A stretch of 64,000 bases of DNA from Symbiodinium kawagutii. Taxonomy: Eukaryota; Sar; Dinophyceae; Suessiales; Symbiodiniaceae. This document shows, in pieces, positions 1 to 12,945 of the stretch. The notes under the pieces are model-generated. The model did not search any database. It was not told where the DNA came from and worked only from the letters and a program-made list of their open reading frames with translations. The first letter of the stretch is position 1. Every line of letters begins with the position of its first letter. The position numbers and the translations under genes were made by a program. Location: contig VSDK01024302.1 of the NCBI GenBank assembly GCA_009767595.1, positions 9,090 through 73,089 on the forward strand, in the 5' to 3' direction.

Positions 1-3000
1 GATGAGACTTGCTGGATGAAACAGTGACGCAATGAGAAAGGATGGCCCCCTCTCCCCGGCAGGTTCGGGCGAACAGAAATAAAAGGCTGGCTGGTTGCGC
101 TTGAAGTTCCGTCTTACTGTACGGCTGAAGCCGTAGGTCAGAGTGCTGTGTGGCACCAACTGTGACCAATTGTGACGTCTCATGACACCTGCCACTCAAG
201 TGCCTCCAGTCTTTGTTGAACAGTTGCACGTGCCTGCACATTCCACAGTTGTTTTGATGAAGCCAAATATGGAAATCTCGAGTACTCTCCTGCAGCTTCA
301 ATCGTTGCACAAACATATATATCCTCAATGCCTGTTGTAGCAGTTTCTAGTGGTTCTAAGGATTTGGGTAAACTCATGCAAATTTATCAATGCCAAGCAG
401 AACAGCACGTCTGCGCCAACCTTCGTGCAAAAAGCGCGCGCAAAGCGGGCGTAAAAATCGATCAAACGAGTACAAAGCCAATCAAATGGGCGCAAAGAGC
501 AATTTCTGCCAGGAGCCTTCGGACAAAGTGCAAAAGACTAAAACCGAACGTGCAAACTGGGGCACTTTTCCTTGAAACCAGTAAAAAATGAAACGAACAA
601 TCTCCAAGTCAGGCAGAATTTTCGGCTCCTTTGAAGGGTTCATGTTTCTTACATGCACTTGGGTTGAAAAACCTGAGTGTGTGTTTGAGGTCACCAATTT
701 TCCAGGCTGGATATCAAACCTGAGAAGAGTGGATGATAGGATAACTTTGGTAGGGGTTCACTTGATAGGGGACAGCGGTCTTTGACCTCCCACTCAAGCA
801 TTGATGGGTGGACTTACACGGTCGTCCACTTGACAGATGGAGCTCAGTTGATGCATGGACCATCATGCACCCGAGCGATGGTGCTGCTAAAGAGATTGAA
901 CAAAGCACGGGAGACGATTCGGCTGAGATTCACAGGGATCCTTGATGATCCTTGGCAACTTTGAGCATCAGAAATGGGAAACCCCAGGCCTGACAAAAAG
1001 GTTATTCTGAAACTCGGGCTGTTGTAAATAGCATTTCTTGCAAGGGTGTGCCATGCTTGCACCGAAATCATCCGACAGTGTGTCTCCCGCTCCTGTCATC
1101 CCTCTTTTTGCTCTGTGTAACCGACAACAAGTAGAACTACGCGAGGTATATGCAAAGCCCTGTTGCGACTTGCCCAGTTTTGTTGGAGATGTGCTTTCAT
1201 CGCCAGCTCGCCCTACGGAAGGTTTCATTTGAGTAATTTAGCATGCATATGAGGAGATCTTTCCCAGCGAGACATCAGCACTGCTCAGTGCAGCTTGAAA
1301 GCTGCGATTCTCCAAAAGCTTTGAGTGTTTGAGATTTCAGAATAGAGGTTCAAAAGAGGCTTGTGTGCAACAGCATGGCTTAATTTGGACATTTACTGAC
1401 TTACTCCTGCAAACTCACGCGCCCTTGTTGCTTTTGCGATCTGTTCTTTGAGCAGTGCGCAGTACTCCAACTTGGCACTGGAGCTGTCAGTCCTAGTCGA
1501 GTCATCCTAGCAGGGCCCATGAGATAAAACCCAGCCGCGCGCCGAGATGTGACGTACTTGGAGCTGTCACTCCTGCCCGGAACACTTTCGGCTTTAGTCA
1601 AAGAATAGCTGTTTCAGCTGGACAGTTTGGCGTTGCAAGAGAACCCGTGAAATTTGTAGGGACTCCAGAGTAGTTGCAGACAATTTCTCTTGTCTCTGCT
1701 CTTCGTCGTGAAGAAAGAAGGTCCAATTTTCTACCTCGCTTACATCATCCTTTTGTGTTTAAACTTTCGGTACAGGTACAGAGGCACTTTCCAGACATTT
1801 GAGTACAGCAAATTGACAAAGGCTACAGTTTCTTTTCAGCGATCCATCAAGTCTGCAGTTTGTTCATCATGTCATTCACATCTACAAGTTCCCAAGGGTG
1901 TTTGTAGATCGCTGTGCAAATTTGTTTTTATGAATGGGACGGATGATGCCTTTTTTGAGAACTTTTTTTCTACGGAGTCAATGGAGGGATAAGCCGCGAA
2001 ACGCTTCATTCCAAATAATCATCCTGATTCGCGGGGGGAAGCACGGCGCCCTCACCCCGAAACCCTACCCCCCCTCGTCCACCACGAAAATATAGGAATA
2101 GTCATGGCGAAACCATATTTCCGAGCAGGAAGCACAGGAAAACTGGGGGCTATGGCAACCTTGTAGAACCAAGGAACAATATGATGCTCTCTGAATTTGG
2201 GTACCGCTGCATCGTCCAATGTTGTTTGCTCCTTTGTGCGATTGCTCAACTTAGCCAGCACAAGGTGCAGCATCGTGACGGGCTCATGGAGTAAGCTGGT
2301 AGCTGTGCTGCAAAAGAAGCAACGCAAGCATCCCACGTACAGTTCGCTCTTTGTCCCAGGTCAATATAATTGGACTTTAATACCTGGTCAGAGGAGACTT
2401 CGCATGCAGCCTGTTCTTTGCGCTCAGAGTTTCTCGATGCGAGGCTTGCTGCTGCCCACAGTGTCCCAAAAGATGGCCGAAATGCATCTTGCTCAGCCGA
2501 AAACTGGAGACACAGCGAAGTCTGGCTGCTTGAAGTGGGGACTGAGGGACTTGAGAGCTCTAGGGATGAATGCGTGCGATGCTTCCGTTGTCGTCCATTC
2601 TCATCATTCTGATGCACTGTCTCAAGAGTGGGGAACGAATGTCATCTGTTCGCTGATCTTTGCTGCGGAAGAAAACGGCGCCCAAGGGAACCTTGCAGAT
2701 CCGTTTGCAGATGCACACAGATGCTTACCGTATGTTCAACCGCAGCAGCACAACGTCGCAACTCTCAAACTGATTTGTGTGCCTCAAAAAAGAGCTGAGA
2801 CAGGAAACCGTTTGGCAAAAGCAATACTCTGCTGCACAAGCCCGTGTAAAATCCTGCTGAGGGGAATTTGGAGAGAATACCCGCACCAGATAAGATATGT
2901 CTGAGGAAGCGCAGTTGAGCAGAGGGTGAGCAGAGGGTAAACCGCAGCTGAATCAAAAGGTAATCGTGATGTAAGCAAAAGATGATCTCATCACGCAATG

Positions 3001-3853
3001 ATGGCAAGTTGGTTTTTGCACTGAAGGGTCTTTCCACCAATGCCTAAATGTTCGGATGTGTCAGGAAGCATCATATCTCTCCTGCAACAATGCACAGGTG
3101 CCAAAAAGATCCGGAGTATATTGCTTGTTTAGACCTTAGCCGCGTCATTGCTCAGAATGCCGCCATTTAAACGCCCATGTGTCAAAGCATTTGGACTCAC
3201 GGTGATGAGACGATGAGCCTTCATAATCCAATGGCAAGATACATTCTGAGGAGAACTTCTTGTAGTCACTTCGTGCCAAGAGCGACCCAAAGCGGTTTGC
3301 AGCACTGCAAGAGAAGCAACACAAGCATCACACATACAGTTTGCTCTTCGTCTCAGGTCAATAGGATTGGACTTTAATACCTGGTCAGAGGAGACTTCGC
3401 ATGCAGCCTGTTCTTTGCGCTCAGAGTTTCTCGATGCGAGGCTTGCTGCCGGCCACAGTTTCCACCACAATGAGCCGCCTTCATGGTCAAATGGCAAGAT
3501 ACATTCTGAGGAGAACTTCTTGCAGTCACTTCGTGCCAAGGGCGACCCAAAGTGGTTTGCAGCACTGCAAAAGAAGCAACACAAGCATTACACATACAGT
3601 TTGCTCTTTGTCCGAGGTCAATAGGATTGGACTCTAATACCTGGTCAGAGGAGACTTCGCATGCAGCCTGTTCTTTGCGCTCAGAGTTTCTCAATGCGAG
3701 GCTTGCTGCTGCCCACAGTGTCCCAAAAGATGGCTGAAATGCATCTTGCTCAGCGGAAAACTGGGGACAGAGCGAAGTCTGGCTGCTTGAAGAGGGGACT
3801 TGGGGTCTTGAGAGCTTCAGGGATGAAGGGTTGCGATGGTTCTGTTGTCGTCC
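1..3853. repeat. Segmental duplication, copy 1 (partner at 41426-45018)
   Basis: The whole block from the first base of the window to about 3853 recurs in the same orientation at 41426-45018 with small substitutions and indels. Examples are the TGAGACTTGCTGGATGAAAC start, the CTTTGACCTCCCACTCAAGC segment (780/2209 of each block) and the AGCCGCGAAACG segment near 1990/43440. Copy 1 is about 260 bp longer, which equals one extra internal repeat unit near 3.4-3.66 kb. The left edge is cut by the window, so the true start is unknown. Many short frames are open on both strands, but none resembles a known protein and frames are not kept cleanly between the copies. I treat it as non-coding or decayed. 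Confidence 0.9.
2318..3853. repeat. Internal repeats inside segmental duplication copy 1
   Basis: The block CATGCAGCCTGTTCTTTGCG followed by a shared stretch of about 110 bp starts at 2403, 3400 and 3660. The last two are exactly 260 bp apart and form a local tandem duplication that the partner copy lacks; it has the block only near 43858 and 44827. A second shared piece, ACATTCTGAGGAGAACTTCT, occurs at about 3240 and 3500. Minus-strand frames of 151 and 167 codons (3129-3584 and 3374-3877) run through these repeats, and a 172-codon one occurs in the partner copy. They look like by-products of a repeat that is open on both strands. Confidence 0.8.
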
Positions 3854-5337
3854 CCTGAACTCAGTGCTGCAAACCATTATTGAGAAGTAGTTGCCTTGAT
3901 ATGGTCAGTTTTTTTTCACGTGTCCCCAAGAAATGGTGCGGTGAAGTTTCTGGGGCGAAACCCACAAAAGAAGAGCTTTCAGGGGGAGGAGGCTCACTTC
4001 AGGCTTTCAGGAGAGGTTTCTGTCAGGATGGAGTCAAGAAGAGCCTTTCCTTTGTTTCAAGGTAATGTAAACTTATGCCCCAAAAAACTATTTCCCCAGA
4101 AAAAAAACTCAACACAGATGACTCTGGCCTCTCATTTCTTGATGCCTTTGTTCAACAGTAAAATACCAGTTCGCAGACGATGCTGTGTTGACGGTATTTC
4201 GGATCTCCGTCCTCAACTTTCGGGCACAAGGTGGCTTGCGTTTGCTGCATTTGAAGAGGAAACATCAGAAGTTGTGTGGTTTGTTTCATGTTCTTTATAT
4301 TCACTACCATCAAATCGTCATCAGCCAGCAACATTCAATAGTCATCAGCAATCAGTATCAGTCGTCATCATCATCAACAACCACCATCACCAATTATCAT
4401 TTACCATGGATAAGCATCAGCAATCATCGACAACATCCATTTTTTAACCAGGAGACTCTCACAGCCATGCCGTCATGCAGCGTTGCTGGATCCAGCCCGT
4501 TTCTTGATCAGGACAGAGCATGACACAGCTTGCGCAGATGTGTTTTTTGGATGGTTGGATTCACCGGATTCAAATTGGTTTGATGTTTTGATGCTTTGAC
4601 TGGCTGAGGGCGGCGAAAAACGTTTTTGCCGCGGTTGTGTTGGGGATTGAGAAGCTGATGCCGGGATGCTTGCAGATAGTTTATTTTCAGGGAATTATGA
4701 AGCATTATCAAGCAACCAAGCAGGGCTGGTACATACCGAACTTGTTGAATATGAATATACAACAAAATTGGGTATTGCGTAGCCATCGATTTTTGGGATC
4801 GATCTCTTGCATTCACTTGTTACCAGTACCATCAAGTGGATATCAGCTGTGCATAGAGATGTTTCTTTGGACACCCCCAGCTGTGAAAAACACTGAGGGG
4901 GCCCATCTTGAGTGAATGATAGATCGCGTTGGTTTTCCGCTGCTGTTGGCGATGCCATCATGCCATCACCCAGATCAAACCCTTGGAGCACGTTGCAAGA
5001 TTCTCTGCTCATTTTGACTCTCTCGTGTCGTATCGATGCCATGTGTTCAATCCTGGTAGGCTCGCCTAAGCTCGTTTGATTGATTATTAGAACCGCGTAA
5101 GATGGCATAAACCAAGCTGAATCAGGTTCAGAGCACATGCAAATGACAACATGCAGGCACTTTGAGTTTGATGACCATATGTATCGTGTCGATGCACAAG
5201 CTATACTTTAGGATGTCCTTGGCGTAAGCTCCCCCTGTCAAGCAATGCACAGGTGAACGAATACGCCACATGATACAGACATAGACAGACCATGGACATC
5301 CATGGACGCTTTCTTCCACGCTCATTTGATTCATTTC
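3854..5337. other. No gene recognised; CAT-rich low-complexity patch
   Basis: This stretch leaves the segmental duplication and holds no frame I recognise. At 4310-4440 it is dominated by CATCA/ATCAT-type words (many CATCAGCAA and TCATCATCA variants). These are the complement of the TGATGG-type words common at 60-63 kb. A 147-codon minus frame at 4695-5138 has no visible domain or motif. Confidence 0.5.
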
Positions 5338-5775
5338 TGAGAGTTCTGTGGCAACCGAAAGGTTCCGGAGCAGATAGTTGACGAGGTTTTGGAGAGTTCC
5401 GGTGCGGAGACTTTGTGACTTTCAGAGGGTTCTAGTGAAGATGCTTCGTAAACTTCCAAATGGTTCCGATTTTTCCCTGACAGCAAAGCATTGTGTGCTA
5501 TGGGGTCTTCAGCTCCGGTGCGATCTGGAGCTTCCAGAGAGGGTTCCAGCATGTTCGCAGCATCCACCTCGGGTTCCGCAGGGTTCCGTGCAGATCCACG
5601 TCAGCTTCCTGAAGGTTGTGACAGGTGCTGCTTCAGCATCCATGTTGGGTTCGGCCGGGTTTCGGTGCAGCATCCAGATCTCGTTCCGCCAGGTTTGAGT
5701 GCAGCATCCACATCGGGTTCAGGTGTACCATCCGCGTCCAGTTACGGAAGGTTCCGTTGCAGCATCTAGATTTGG
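5338..5775. repeat. Degenerate GGTTCCG minisatellite
   Basis: Imperfect units of about 35-45 bp built from GGTTCCG followed by GTGCAGCATCCA. The GCAGCATCCA word appears near 5557, 5631 (variant), 5665, 5699 and 5757, with GGTTC words between them. The frames that cross it (106, 92 and 117 codons) are products of the repeat. Confidence 0.7.
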
Positions 5776-6565
5776 CTCAGAAGAGATGTTTGAGTTCGGT
5801 GGGAATGACAGGTGTTAGGTGCAAGAAGGGTTGCAGATGGGTCATGTGCAATGTTGAAACACGGGCAGTGTGCAAGACCACCTTTTTTTGGCAGGATGGG
5901 TATCATTTTGGCAGGTCAGGTCAACCATCAATAAATCTGAAAGCAGGAACATGGGCTTCACACAGGCTCCGCATATAAATTGTCATGTTGTTGGGGATAG
6001 CACTTTTATTGTATCTTTTTGGAGCCGCTTTGTGACAAGATTGTGGTTTGATCATTGGGAATTCAAGGCTATAATTATGTATTCAGCAGACACACATTCT
6101 GCAAGTGGGTACTTCTTTTTTGATGAACTTGCCCACGAAACATACCTCCCAAATCTGTGACCCCAATCTGTGACACGTACGACTTTTTCCCCTGTGAATA
6201 TCCCAAAGTGGAGTTCTCAAACAGTTGTGACCCAATGATGAACCAGCAGATGGGCTTTTGGTGAACTGCAAATGATACCCCAGAAATGGCAGCTTGGTTG
6301 TTAGAGTCGCTTTCCAGCCTGGCTTTCAGGAAAAGCATCGATGCCATGACAAAGACCGAGCATGTCTGTGGGCGTCGCGAATGAGCGCCGGCGGAATGGC
6401 AGCTGAATAGGTGCATCGAAACTGACTGTGAAAAGCTGGAGAAAGCTATGCAAAGTAGCGGATCGTTTGCAAAGTCTCCACATCAAAGATGCTAAGTCCC
6501 TTCTCCAATCAGAAATCATCCTAGGTCTCCCAGGTCTTGAACATGTGGGGGATTTTCAGTAAAAC
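5776..6565. other. No gene recognised
   Basis: Unique-looking sequence between the minisatellite and the first copy of the 6.6/7.7 kb direct repeat. A 113-codon minus frame (6075-6416) and a 96-codon plus frame (5870-6160) overlap each other on opposite strands. Neither shows a domain. Confidence 0.4.
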
Positions 6566-6960
6566 TTTGTCAAGAAATTCTGCGCCAACGCCTCGGGAGA
6601 ACTGTAATGACCATTCCCGCTTGGCATGACGATGTACATTCCCTAGTGGCCGACTTTGGCCTGGAACACTGCGTTGGGAATCTTGACAATTGCTGGTTCA
6701 AGCAACTTGGACCATCAGGACCTCTCCTGGAACCTGGCATTGGAAGTGAGATAGAGATTTCTAACGTAAGATTCTCCAAGGACAGAATGCTAGTTCCGGA
6801 ATTCCATACAGCAACTGACCAGGATGGTTGGTATCGAAGCTGAGGTTGAGGTGAGCGCATGGAATCGATGTTTTTTCCAGCTCGGTCTAGACTCAAGGCC
6901 AAGATTGCGACCAAGACGTGTGATGACATGAACTCTGGCTCAAAGTTCACCATGTGCTAC
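6566..6960. repeat. Direct repeat, copy 1 (partner 7672-8110), with conserved plus-strand frame
   Basis: 6566-6960 and 7672-8110 are diverged copies: both start TTTGTCAAGAAATTCTGCGC, then share GGCATGACGATGTACATTCC and GACCAGGATG. A plus-strand frame is open in both (6607-6843 and 7678-7956). It keeps the words HDDVHS, FGLEH, GPLLEPGI and FHTATDQD, despite indels upstream. The minus strand is also open in copy 1 (6570-6953, 127 codons). The plus-strand frame could be a conserved exon, but I recognise no domain. Confidence 0.55.
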
Positions 6961-7671
6961 ATGCGGTTCGGAAAGCAATGAAGTCGAAATCGTGAATGGA
7001 AAACCCTCCAGCCGCACAAGACATGGCGTGGCACAAGTTTCCCTTCAACTGGCACTGTCCAAAAAGAAATTCAGGGCCAGGTGGATAGCATGCTCTGGTG
7101 CTAAGACTCCTTGTTTCACATGCCAATCCATTGAAGCACCTTGAAGTTTGCGGAATGCAATTGCAGCAACCTTTTGCTTTTCCACATCGGCAGGTTGGAT
7201 GAGCACTAGACACATGGATTTGTTCATTTGCGGTGGTCCTGGCACTGACGGAAAAAAATAGAATAGTAAGTAACTTATGATTCGTCACTCCCTTGGTTTG
7301 GGGATCCCGTCATTACCTGTCCATGCCTTTTGCGACTTGGGCATTTGCTGCAAAACCTCACGAAGAATGGGGTCAGAAGCATATGGAGCTGTACTTCCAA
7401 GATGATCAACAGTTCAAATGCGCACGGACTCTCTCACAGTCAGGAATGAATCATCACTCACTTGGTTTGGGATCCGCTCATTTCCTTTCCGCGCCTTGCG
7501 CGACTTGGGCATTAGCTTGAAAACGCCCAAAACATGTATAGGGTGGGGCGCATTCGGAGCTGCTCTTCAAGAGGATCAACAGTTCAACTGCGCACAATTT
7601 TTTTCAGTCAAAGATGGTGAGAAATTGACTCTTTCGCGATATTTTTCTTTCGGCATCCGTGCTCAAGACAT

Positions 7672-8110
7672 CATACTTTGTCAAGAAATTCTGCGCCAAC
7701 GCCTCACGAGAAGTGTAACGACATTCCCGCCTGGCATGACGATGTACATTCCCGAGTTGCGAACGACTTTGGCCTGGAACACTTGGTTGGAAATCTTGAC
7801 CATTGTTGTTTCGATCAACTTAGACCATCAGGACCTCTCCTGGAACCTGGCATTAGAGGTTTGATGGAGATTTCCAGTCGTAGGATTCTCCAAGGACAGA
7901 ATGCTAGGTCCGGATTCCACACAGCAACTGACCAGGATGATTCGTATCGGAGCTGAGGTTCAGGTGAGTGCGTGGAATCGATGCCTTTCGAAGTTTATCT
8001 AGACTCAAGACCAAGATTGCGCCCAAGACGTGTATTTGACGACCTCAGCTCTGGCGCGAAGTTGATGACCATGTGCCAGGGAACACTGCGTTTCAGTTGC
8101 ACAGCTGCGC
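7672..8110. repeat. Direct repeat, copy 2 (partner 6566-6960)
   Basis: Second copy of the repeat described at 6566. The frame 7678-7956 (+) parallels 6607-6843. An overlapping plus-strand frame at 7418-7864 is also open, which weakens any coding claim. The copies sit at the left edge of the family A repeat field, and family A sequence (7120-7670) lies between them. Confidence 0.55.
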
Positions 8111-10201
8111 TCAGATTCTCCCGCTCGAGCAATGCAGCAATGCCTGGTAATGGCATCAGGACATCCAAACTGAAGAACTACCCGAGAAGAACTATTTGGG
8201 CCAGGTAGATACATAGCATTTGATAGCTAAAGCCTATATAGCATGCTATTGTTCCAAGACTCCTTGTTGGTGGCCCGGGACTTTGCCGCATGCAGTTGCA
8301 GCAACCCTTTGCAGCAAGTGTCCTCAACACCGAGAGGGTGGATGAGTCACTAGTACGATGTGTGGATTATTTCACTTGCAGTGGAGGATCAGTGTGTCCA
8401 ATCTGCACGTGTGTCCAATCTGCACTGGACTGTTGATGAGCCTTGGCTGATACTTGCGGATAACAAGCAAAAATAGGGAACTAATGGATTCATCACTCAC
8501 TTGGTTTGGCTTCCGCTCACTACCTTTCCACGCTTTGCGCGACTTGGGCGTTTGCTCGAAAACCTCACGAAGAATAGTATGGGAAGGATTCGGAGCTGCA
8601 ATTGCAAAGGGATCACTAGTTCAATTGCGCACAGATCCTAGTTAAAGATGGTGAAAAGTTGACGCACAACCAAGAATGACCAACTAATCTTTGATCGCTC
8701 GCTTGGTTTGGGATTCCCTCAGTACCCTTCCATGCCTTTCGTGACTTGAGCGTTTGCGGGAAAACCTCACGAAGAATAGGGTGGGAAGCGTTGGGAGCTG
8801 CACTTCCAAGAGAATCAACAGTTAAATTAGTTAATTAAATTGCGCCCGGATGCTTTCACAGTCAAAGACAATGAAAGACTGATGCAGTCGCGATGTTTTT
8901 CTTTCAGAATCTGTGCCTGAGACCACTTGATGTCCTTGTGGTGGCGTGGAACTTGAAATGGATCCACTGAGACAATAGTGGATTCTTTCACGACTGTTGA
9001 TGAGCAATGGCTGATACCAACGGATAACAAGCAAGAAAAAAATAACTAATGATTCATAATTCATCGCTCACTTGGTTTGGGCTCCCCTCATTTGCTTTGC
9101 ATGCTTTGCGTGACTTGGGCATTTGCTGGAAAACCTCTTGAAGAATAGGGCGGGAAGCATTCGTTTCACAGCTGCGCTGAGATTCTCGTGTTGATAGACT
9201 AGGCCGTCCAGATATTGCAATGGGACGTGCTTTTCCAATCGCTCGAGCAATGCCTGGTGATCATTGGCATCGGCGCATCTCAATTGAACAACCTCGAACG
9301 ACTGGGCCCTAAGGTGCAAGGCACGCACGTGCAGAGGGGACAGCATGGCTTAATGCCACTGCGCCACGCATGGCTCTGTATCGACCCCATGCAGTTTGAA
9401 AAGCAGTGAAGTCGAAATCGAACGGAAAACCCTCCCGCTCCACAAGACATGGCATGACACAGGTTTCTCTTCAACTGGCACTGGATGGCATTGGATGGGT
9501 ATAGCATGCTCTATAGCAATGTTTTTCCAGATTTGCTTCTCAATCCCCCAGGCTCTTCACAAACTACAAACTCTTAGCTTGAACCGGACATCTAGCACCA
9601 CTCTTTGGACAATCAGAGAAAATCCATATGAGCATGGTTCATGCTGAAAAGCAACAAATTATCAGGATTGCATCCGGCAAAAATACGCTCGGCCTTCCGT
9701 ATGAGAGGAAACCTCTGACTGAACTCCCCTTCCAGAATTCAAGATGTTTGTGGTGAGGTCGTACCAGAATATCAATGATGTCAAAGTGACAAAAGAAGAA
9801 AGGAGAAAGGTTCCACTGTTGATCATTTGCTTAATGACTTGTTGTGTCCAGGAGTTTGTGATCACGCTCGAAGTTGATCAACATTTTGCGTTCGTGAAAG
9901 GCTCTGAATCTGCGATGTGCATTCCATCCAGTTTGCCGCTTGCCGCTTGAAGATGTTCAACATCGCTTGACCTCGGAGAAAGATCTCAGGCTTGTTTTGC
10001 CGCCTTCCGTGAGCCATAAATGGTTTGTTGGTCGCAATGGCGCCTCATCATTGGCAAAGATGGTGAAAGACTGACGCAGTCGAGATGTTTTCCCTTCAGA
10101 ATCCGTTCTTGTCGATGGAAGAAGACTCCTGGTTGGTGGAGTGGAACTTAAAAGGGATCCACTGACACAAATGAAACAGACGAAAAGCAGATGAGAAGAG
10201 C

Positions 10202-10393
10202 ATGTCACATGCCCAGCCACTGAAGCACCTTGAAGTTTGCGGAATTCAGTTGCAGCACCCTTTTGCAGCAAGTGTTATCCACTCTGGCGGAGTAAATGAG
10301 GCACTAGTACGACGTGTGGATTCTTCAACTTGCGGTGGAGAGTCAGTGTGTCCAATCTGCACTGGACAGTTGATGAGCAATGGCTACTACTGA
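10202..10393 (+). other. Exon-like frame within family A, conserved in several copies
   Basis: The 3' part of the family A unit reads in this frame as LKHLEVCG, QLQ, PFAASVIH, then a cysteine-bearing end CGG..SVCPICTG, then a stop. The same frame is open at 15091-15309 (CPICTGQLM end) and 21824-22012 (LKHLEACG start, CPICTGLLM end). LKHLEVCG is LRR-like and CPIC resembles half of a zinc-binding knuckle. The piece is short, has no start or partner exon, and the opposite strand is open too. A decayed exon carried by the repeat is possible; coding function is not shown. Confidence 0.25.
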
Positions 10394-10458
10394 CAGATAA
10401 CAGCCAAGAATAAGTAACCAATGATTCATCTCTCACTTGGTTTGGGATCCCCTCATTA

Positions 10459-11868
10459 CTTGTCCATGCCTTTTGCGACTTGGGCATTTGCTCGAAAACC
10501 TCACGAAGAATAGGGCGGGAAGCATTCAGAGCTGCAATTCCAAAAGGATCAACAGGTCAAATGTGCACGGACCATGGTCAAAGATGGTGAAAGGTTGACG
10601 CATAGGAGATGTTTTCTTGCAGAGTCCGTGCTTGTTGATGGACGTTCTAAGACTCCTTGTTGGTGGCGTGGAACTTAAAAGGGATCCACCAAGACAAATG
10701 AAACAAACGAAAAGTAGATGAGCAGTCCATTTTACATTACACTGCACTCAAGCACCTTGAAATTTGCGGAATGTAGTTGCAGTAGCCCTTTGCAGCAAGT
10801 GTTATCCACACCTGCAGGGCGCAGGAGGCATTAGACATGTAGATTCTTTCCCTTGCAGTGGACGATCAGAGTGTCCAATCTGCACAGTGGCTGATACTAA
10901 CAGATAGCAACCAAGAAGCAAGTAACTAATGATTCATCACTCACTTCGTTTGGGCTTTCCTCATCGACTTTCACCTGCGGTGGACGGTAAGTGTGTCCAA
11001 CCTGCACTGGACTGTTGGTGAGCAATTGCTGATACTGACGGATAACAAGCAAGAATCAGAATAAGGAACTAATCATTCATCACTCACTTAGGTTTGGATC
11101 CCCTCATCAACTTTCGATGCCTTGCGGGACTTGGGCGTTTAATCGAAAACCTCACGACGAATAGAGTGGGAAGCATTGGGAGCTGCACTTCCAAAAAGAT
11201 CAGCAGTTCAATTGCGCACAGATGCTTTCACAGTCAAAGTGACGCAGTCGAGATGTTCTTCTCGCAGAATCCGTTGTGCTTATCGGTGGAAGAAGACTCC
11301 TTGTTGGTGGCGTGGAACTTGAAAGGGATCCATCGAGACGAATGAAGCAAACAAAAAGCAGATGACACTAGTTTGCCAATCCACTGAAGCACCTTGAAGT
11401 TTGCCGAATGCAGTTGCAGCAACCCTGAAGTGTTATCCACATCGGCAGGGTGGATGAGGCACTAATACCATATGTGGAGTCTTCCACTTGCCATAGAGGG
11501 TGAGCGTGTCCAATCTGCACGTGTGGACTGTTGACGAGCAATGGCTGATGCTGGCCGGTAACAAGCAAAGATAGGTAACCAATGGATTCATCACTGACTT
11601 GGTTTGGCTTCAACTCACTACCTTTCCACGCCTTGCGCGACTTCAGCGTTTGGTTGAAAACCTCATGAAGAATATTGAAGAATAGGGCGGGGAAGCATTT
11701 CGAGTTGCACTTCCAAGAGGATCCACAATTCAATTGTGCACGGATTCTTTCACAGTCAAGAATAAGTAACCAATGATTCATCACTCACTTAATTTTAGAT
11801 CCCCTCATGATCTGTCCATGCCTTTCGTGACTTGGGCAGTTGCTCGAACACCTTACAAAGAATAGGGG
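10459..11868. repeat. 1.41 kb block duplicated at offset 2252 bp (partner 12711-14120)
   Basis: Every frame in this block recurs 2252 bp downstream with almost no change: 10526/12778, 11094/13346 and 11368/13620. Differences seen are single bases, for example CCATAGAGG against CGATAGAGG near 11491/13743. The copies separate upstream of the CTTGTCCATGCC word and downstream at AAGAATAGGGGG. This is a recent duplication inside the family A field. Confidence 0.85.
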
Positions 11869-12369
11869 GGAAAGAATTCAAAGCTGCAATTCCAAAAGGA
11901 TCAACAGTTCAATTGTGCACGGACCATGGTCAAAGATGGTGAAAGGTTGACGCATAGGAGATGTTTTCTTGCAGAGTCCGTGCTTGTTGATGGACGTTCT
12001 AAGACTCCTTGTTGGTGGCGTGGAACTTAAAAGGGATGAACTGAGACAAGAGTGGATTCTTTCACCTGCGGTGGACGGTAAGTGTGTCCAACCTGCACTG
12101 GACTGTTGGTGAGCAATTGCTGATACAAGCAAACAAAAAGCAGATGACACCAGCATGCCAATCCACTGAAGCACCTCGAAGTTTGCCGAATGCAGTTGCA
12201 GCAACCCTGAAGTGTTATCCACATCGGCAGGGTGGATGAGGCACTAGTACCATATGTGGAGTCTTCCACTTGCGAAAGAGGGTCAGTGTGTCCAATCTGC
12301 ACGTGTGTGCAATCTGCACTGGACTGTTGACGAGCAATGGCTGATACTGGCCGGTAACAAGCAAAGATA

Positions 12370-12945
12370 GGTAACTAGTGGATTCATCACTGACTTGGTT
12401 TGGCTTCCGTTCACTACCTTTCCACGCTTTGCGCGACTTGGGCGTTTGATCGAAAACATCATGAAGAATATTGAAGAATAGGGCGGGGAAGCGTTTGGAG
12501 CTGCATTTCAAAGAGGGTCAACCGTTCAATCCCGCGTTGATCTTTGTACAGTCAAGAAAAGTAACTAGTCTTTTATCACCCGCTTTGCCTGGGATCCCCT
12601 CATCGACTTTCGATGTCTTGCGCGACTTGGGCCGACTTGGCAAGAAGTAAACAAGCAAGAAGTCAATAACTAATGATCCATCACTCACTTGGTTTGGGAT
12701 CCCCTCATTGCTTGTCCATGCCTTTTGCGACTTGGGCATTTGCTCGAAAACCTCACGAAGAATAGGGCGGGAAGCATTCAGAGCTGCAATTCCAAAAGGA
12801 TCAACAGGTCAAATGTGCACGGACCATGGTCAAAGATGGTGAAAGGTTGACGCATAGGAGATGTTTTCTTGCAGAGTCCGTGCTTGTTGATGGACGTTCT
12901 AAGACTCCTTGTTGGTGGCGTGGAACTTAAAAGGGATCCACCAAG
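12370..12945. repeat. Block duplicated at offset about 2121 bp (partner about 14490-15065)
   Basis: A stretch including AATCCCGCGTTGATCTTTG and the unusual GCCGACTTGGCAAGAAGTAA recurs near 14650. The minus frames 12518-12739 and 14639-14860 differ by only a few residues. It overlaps the start of the 12711-14120 block, so at least two duplication events with different endpoints are superimposed. Confidence 0.75.

Noticed and set aside
3374-3877. 167-codon minus frame (and 151 and 172 codons in related repeats) as a protein gene
   Set aside because: These frames run through tandem repeats that are open on both strands. Their ends are not conserved, and no protein-like motif is visible beyond Ser/Gln-rich stretches.
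5763-5785. TTTGGCTCAGAAG as a relic of the dinoflagellate spliced leader
   Set aside because: The match to the TTTTGGCTCAAG end is imperfect and the CCGTAGCCA part is missing upstream. A chance match is likely.
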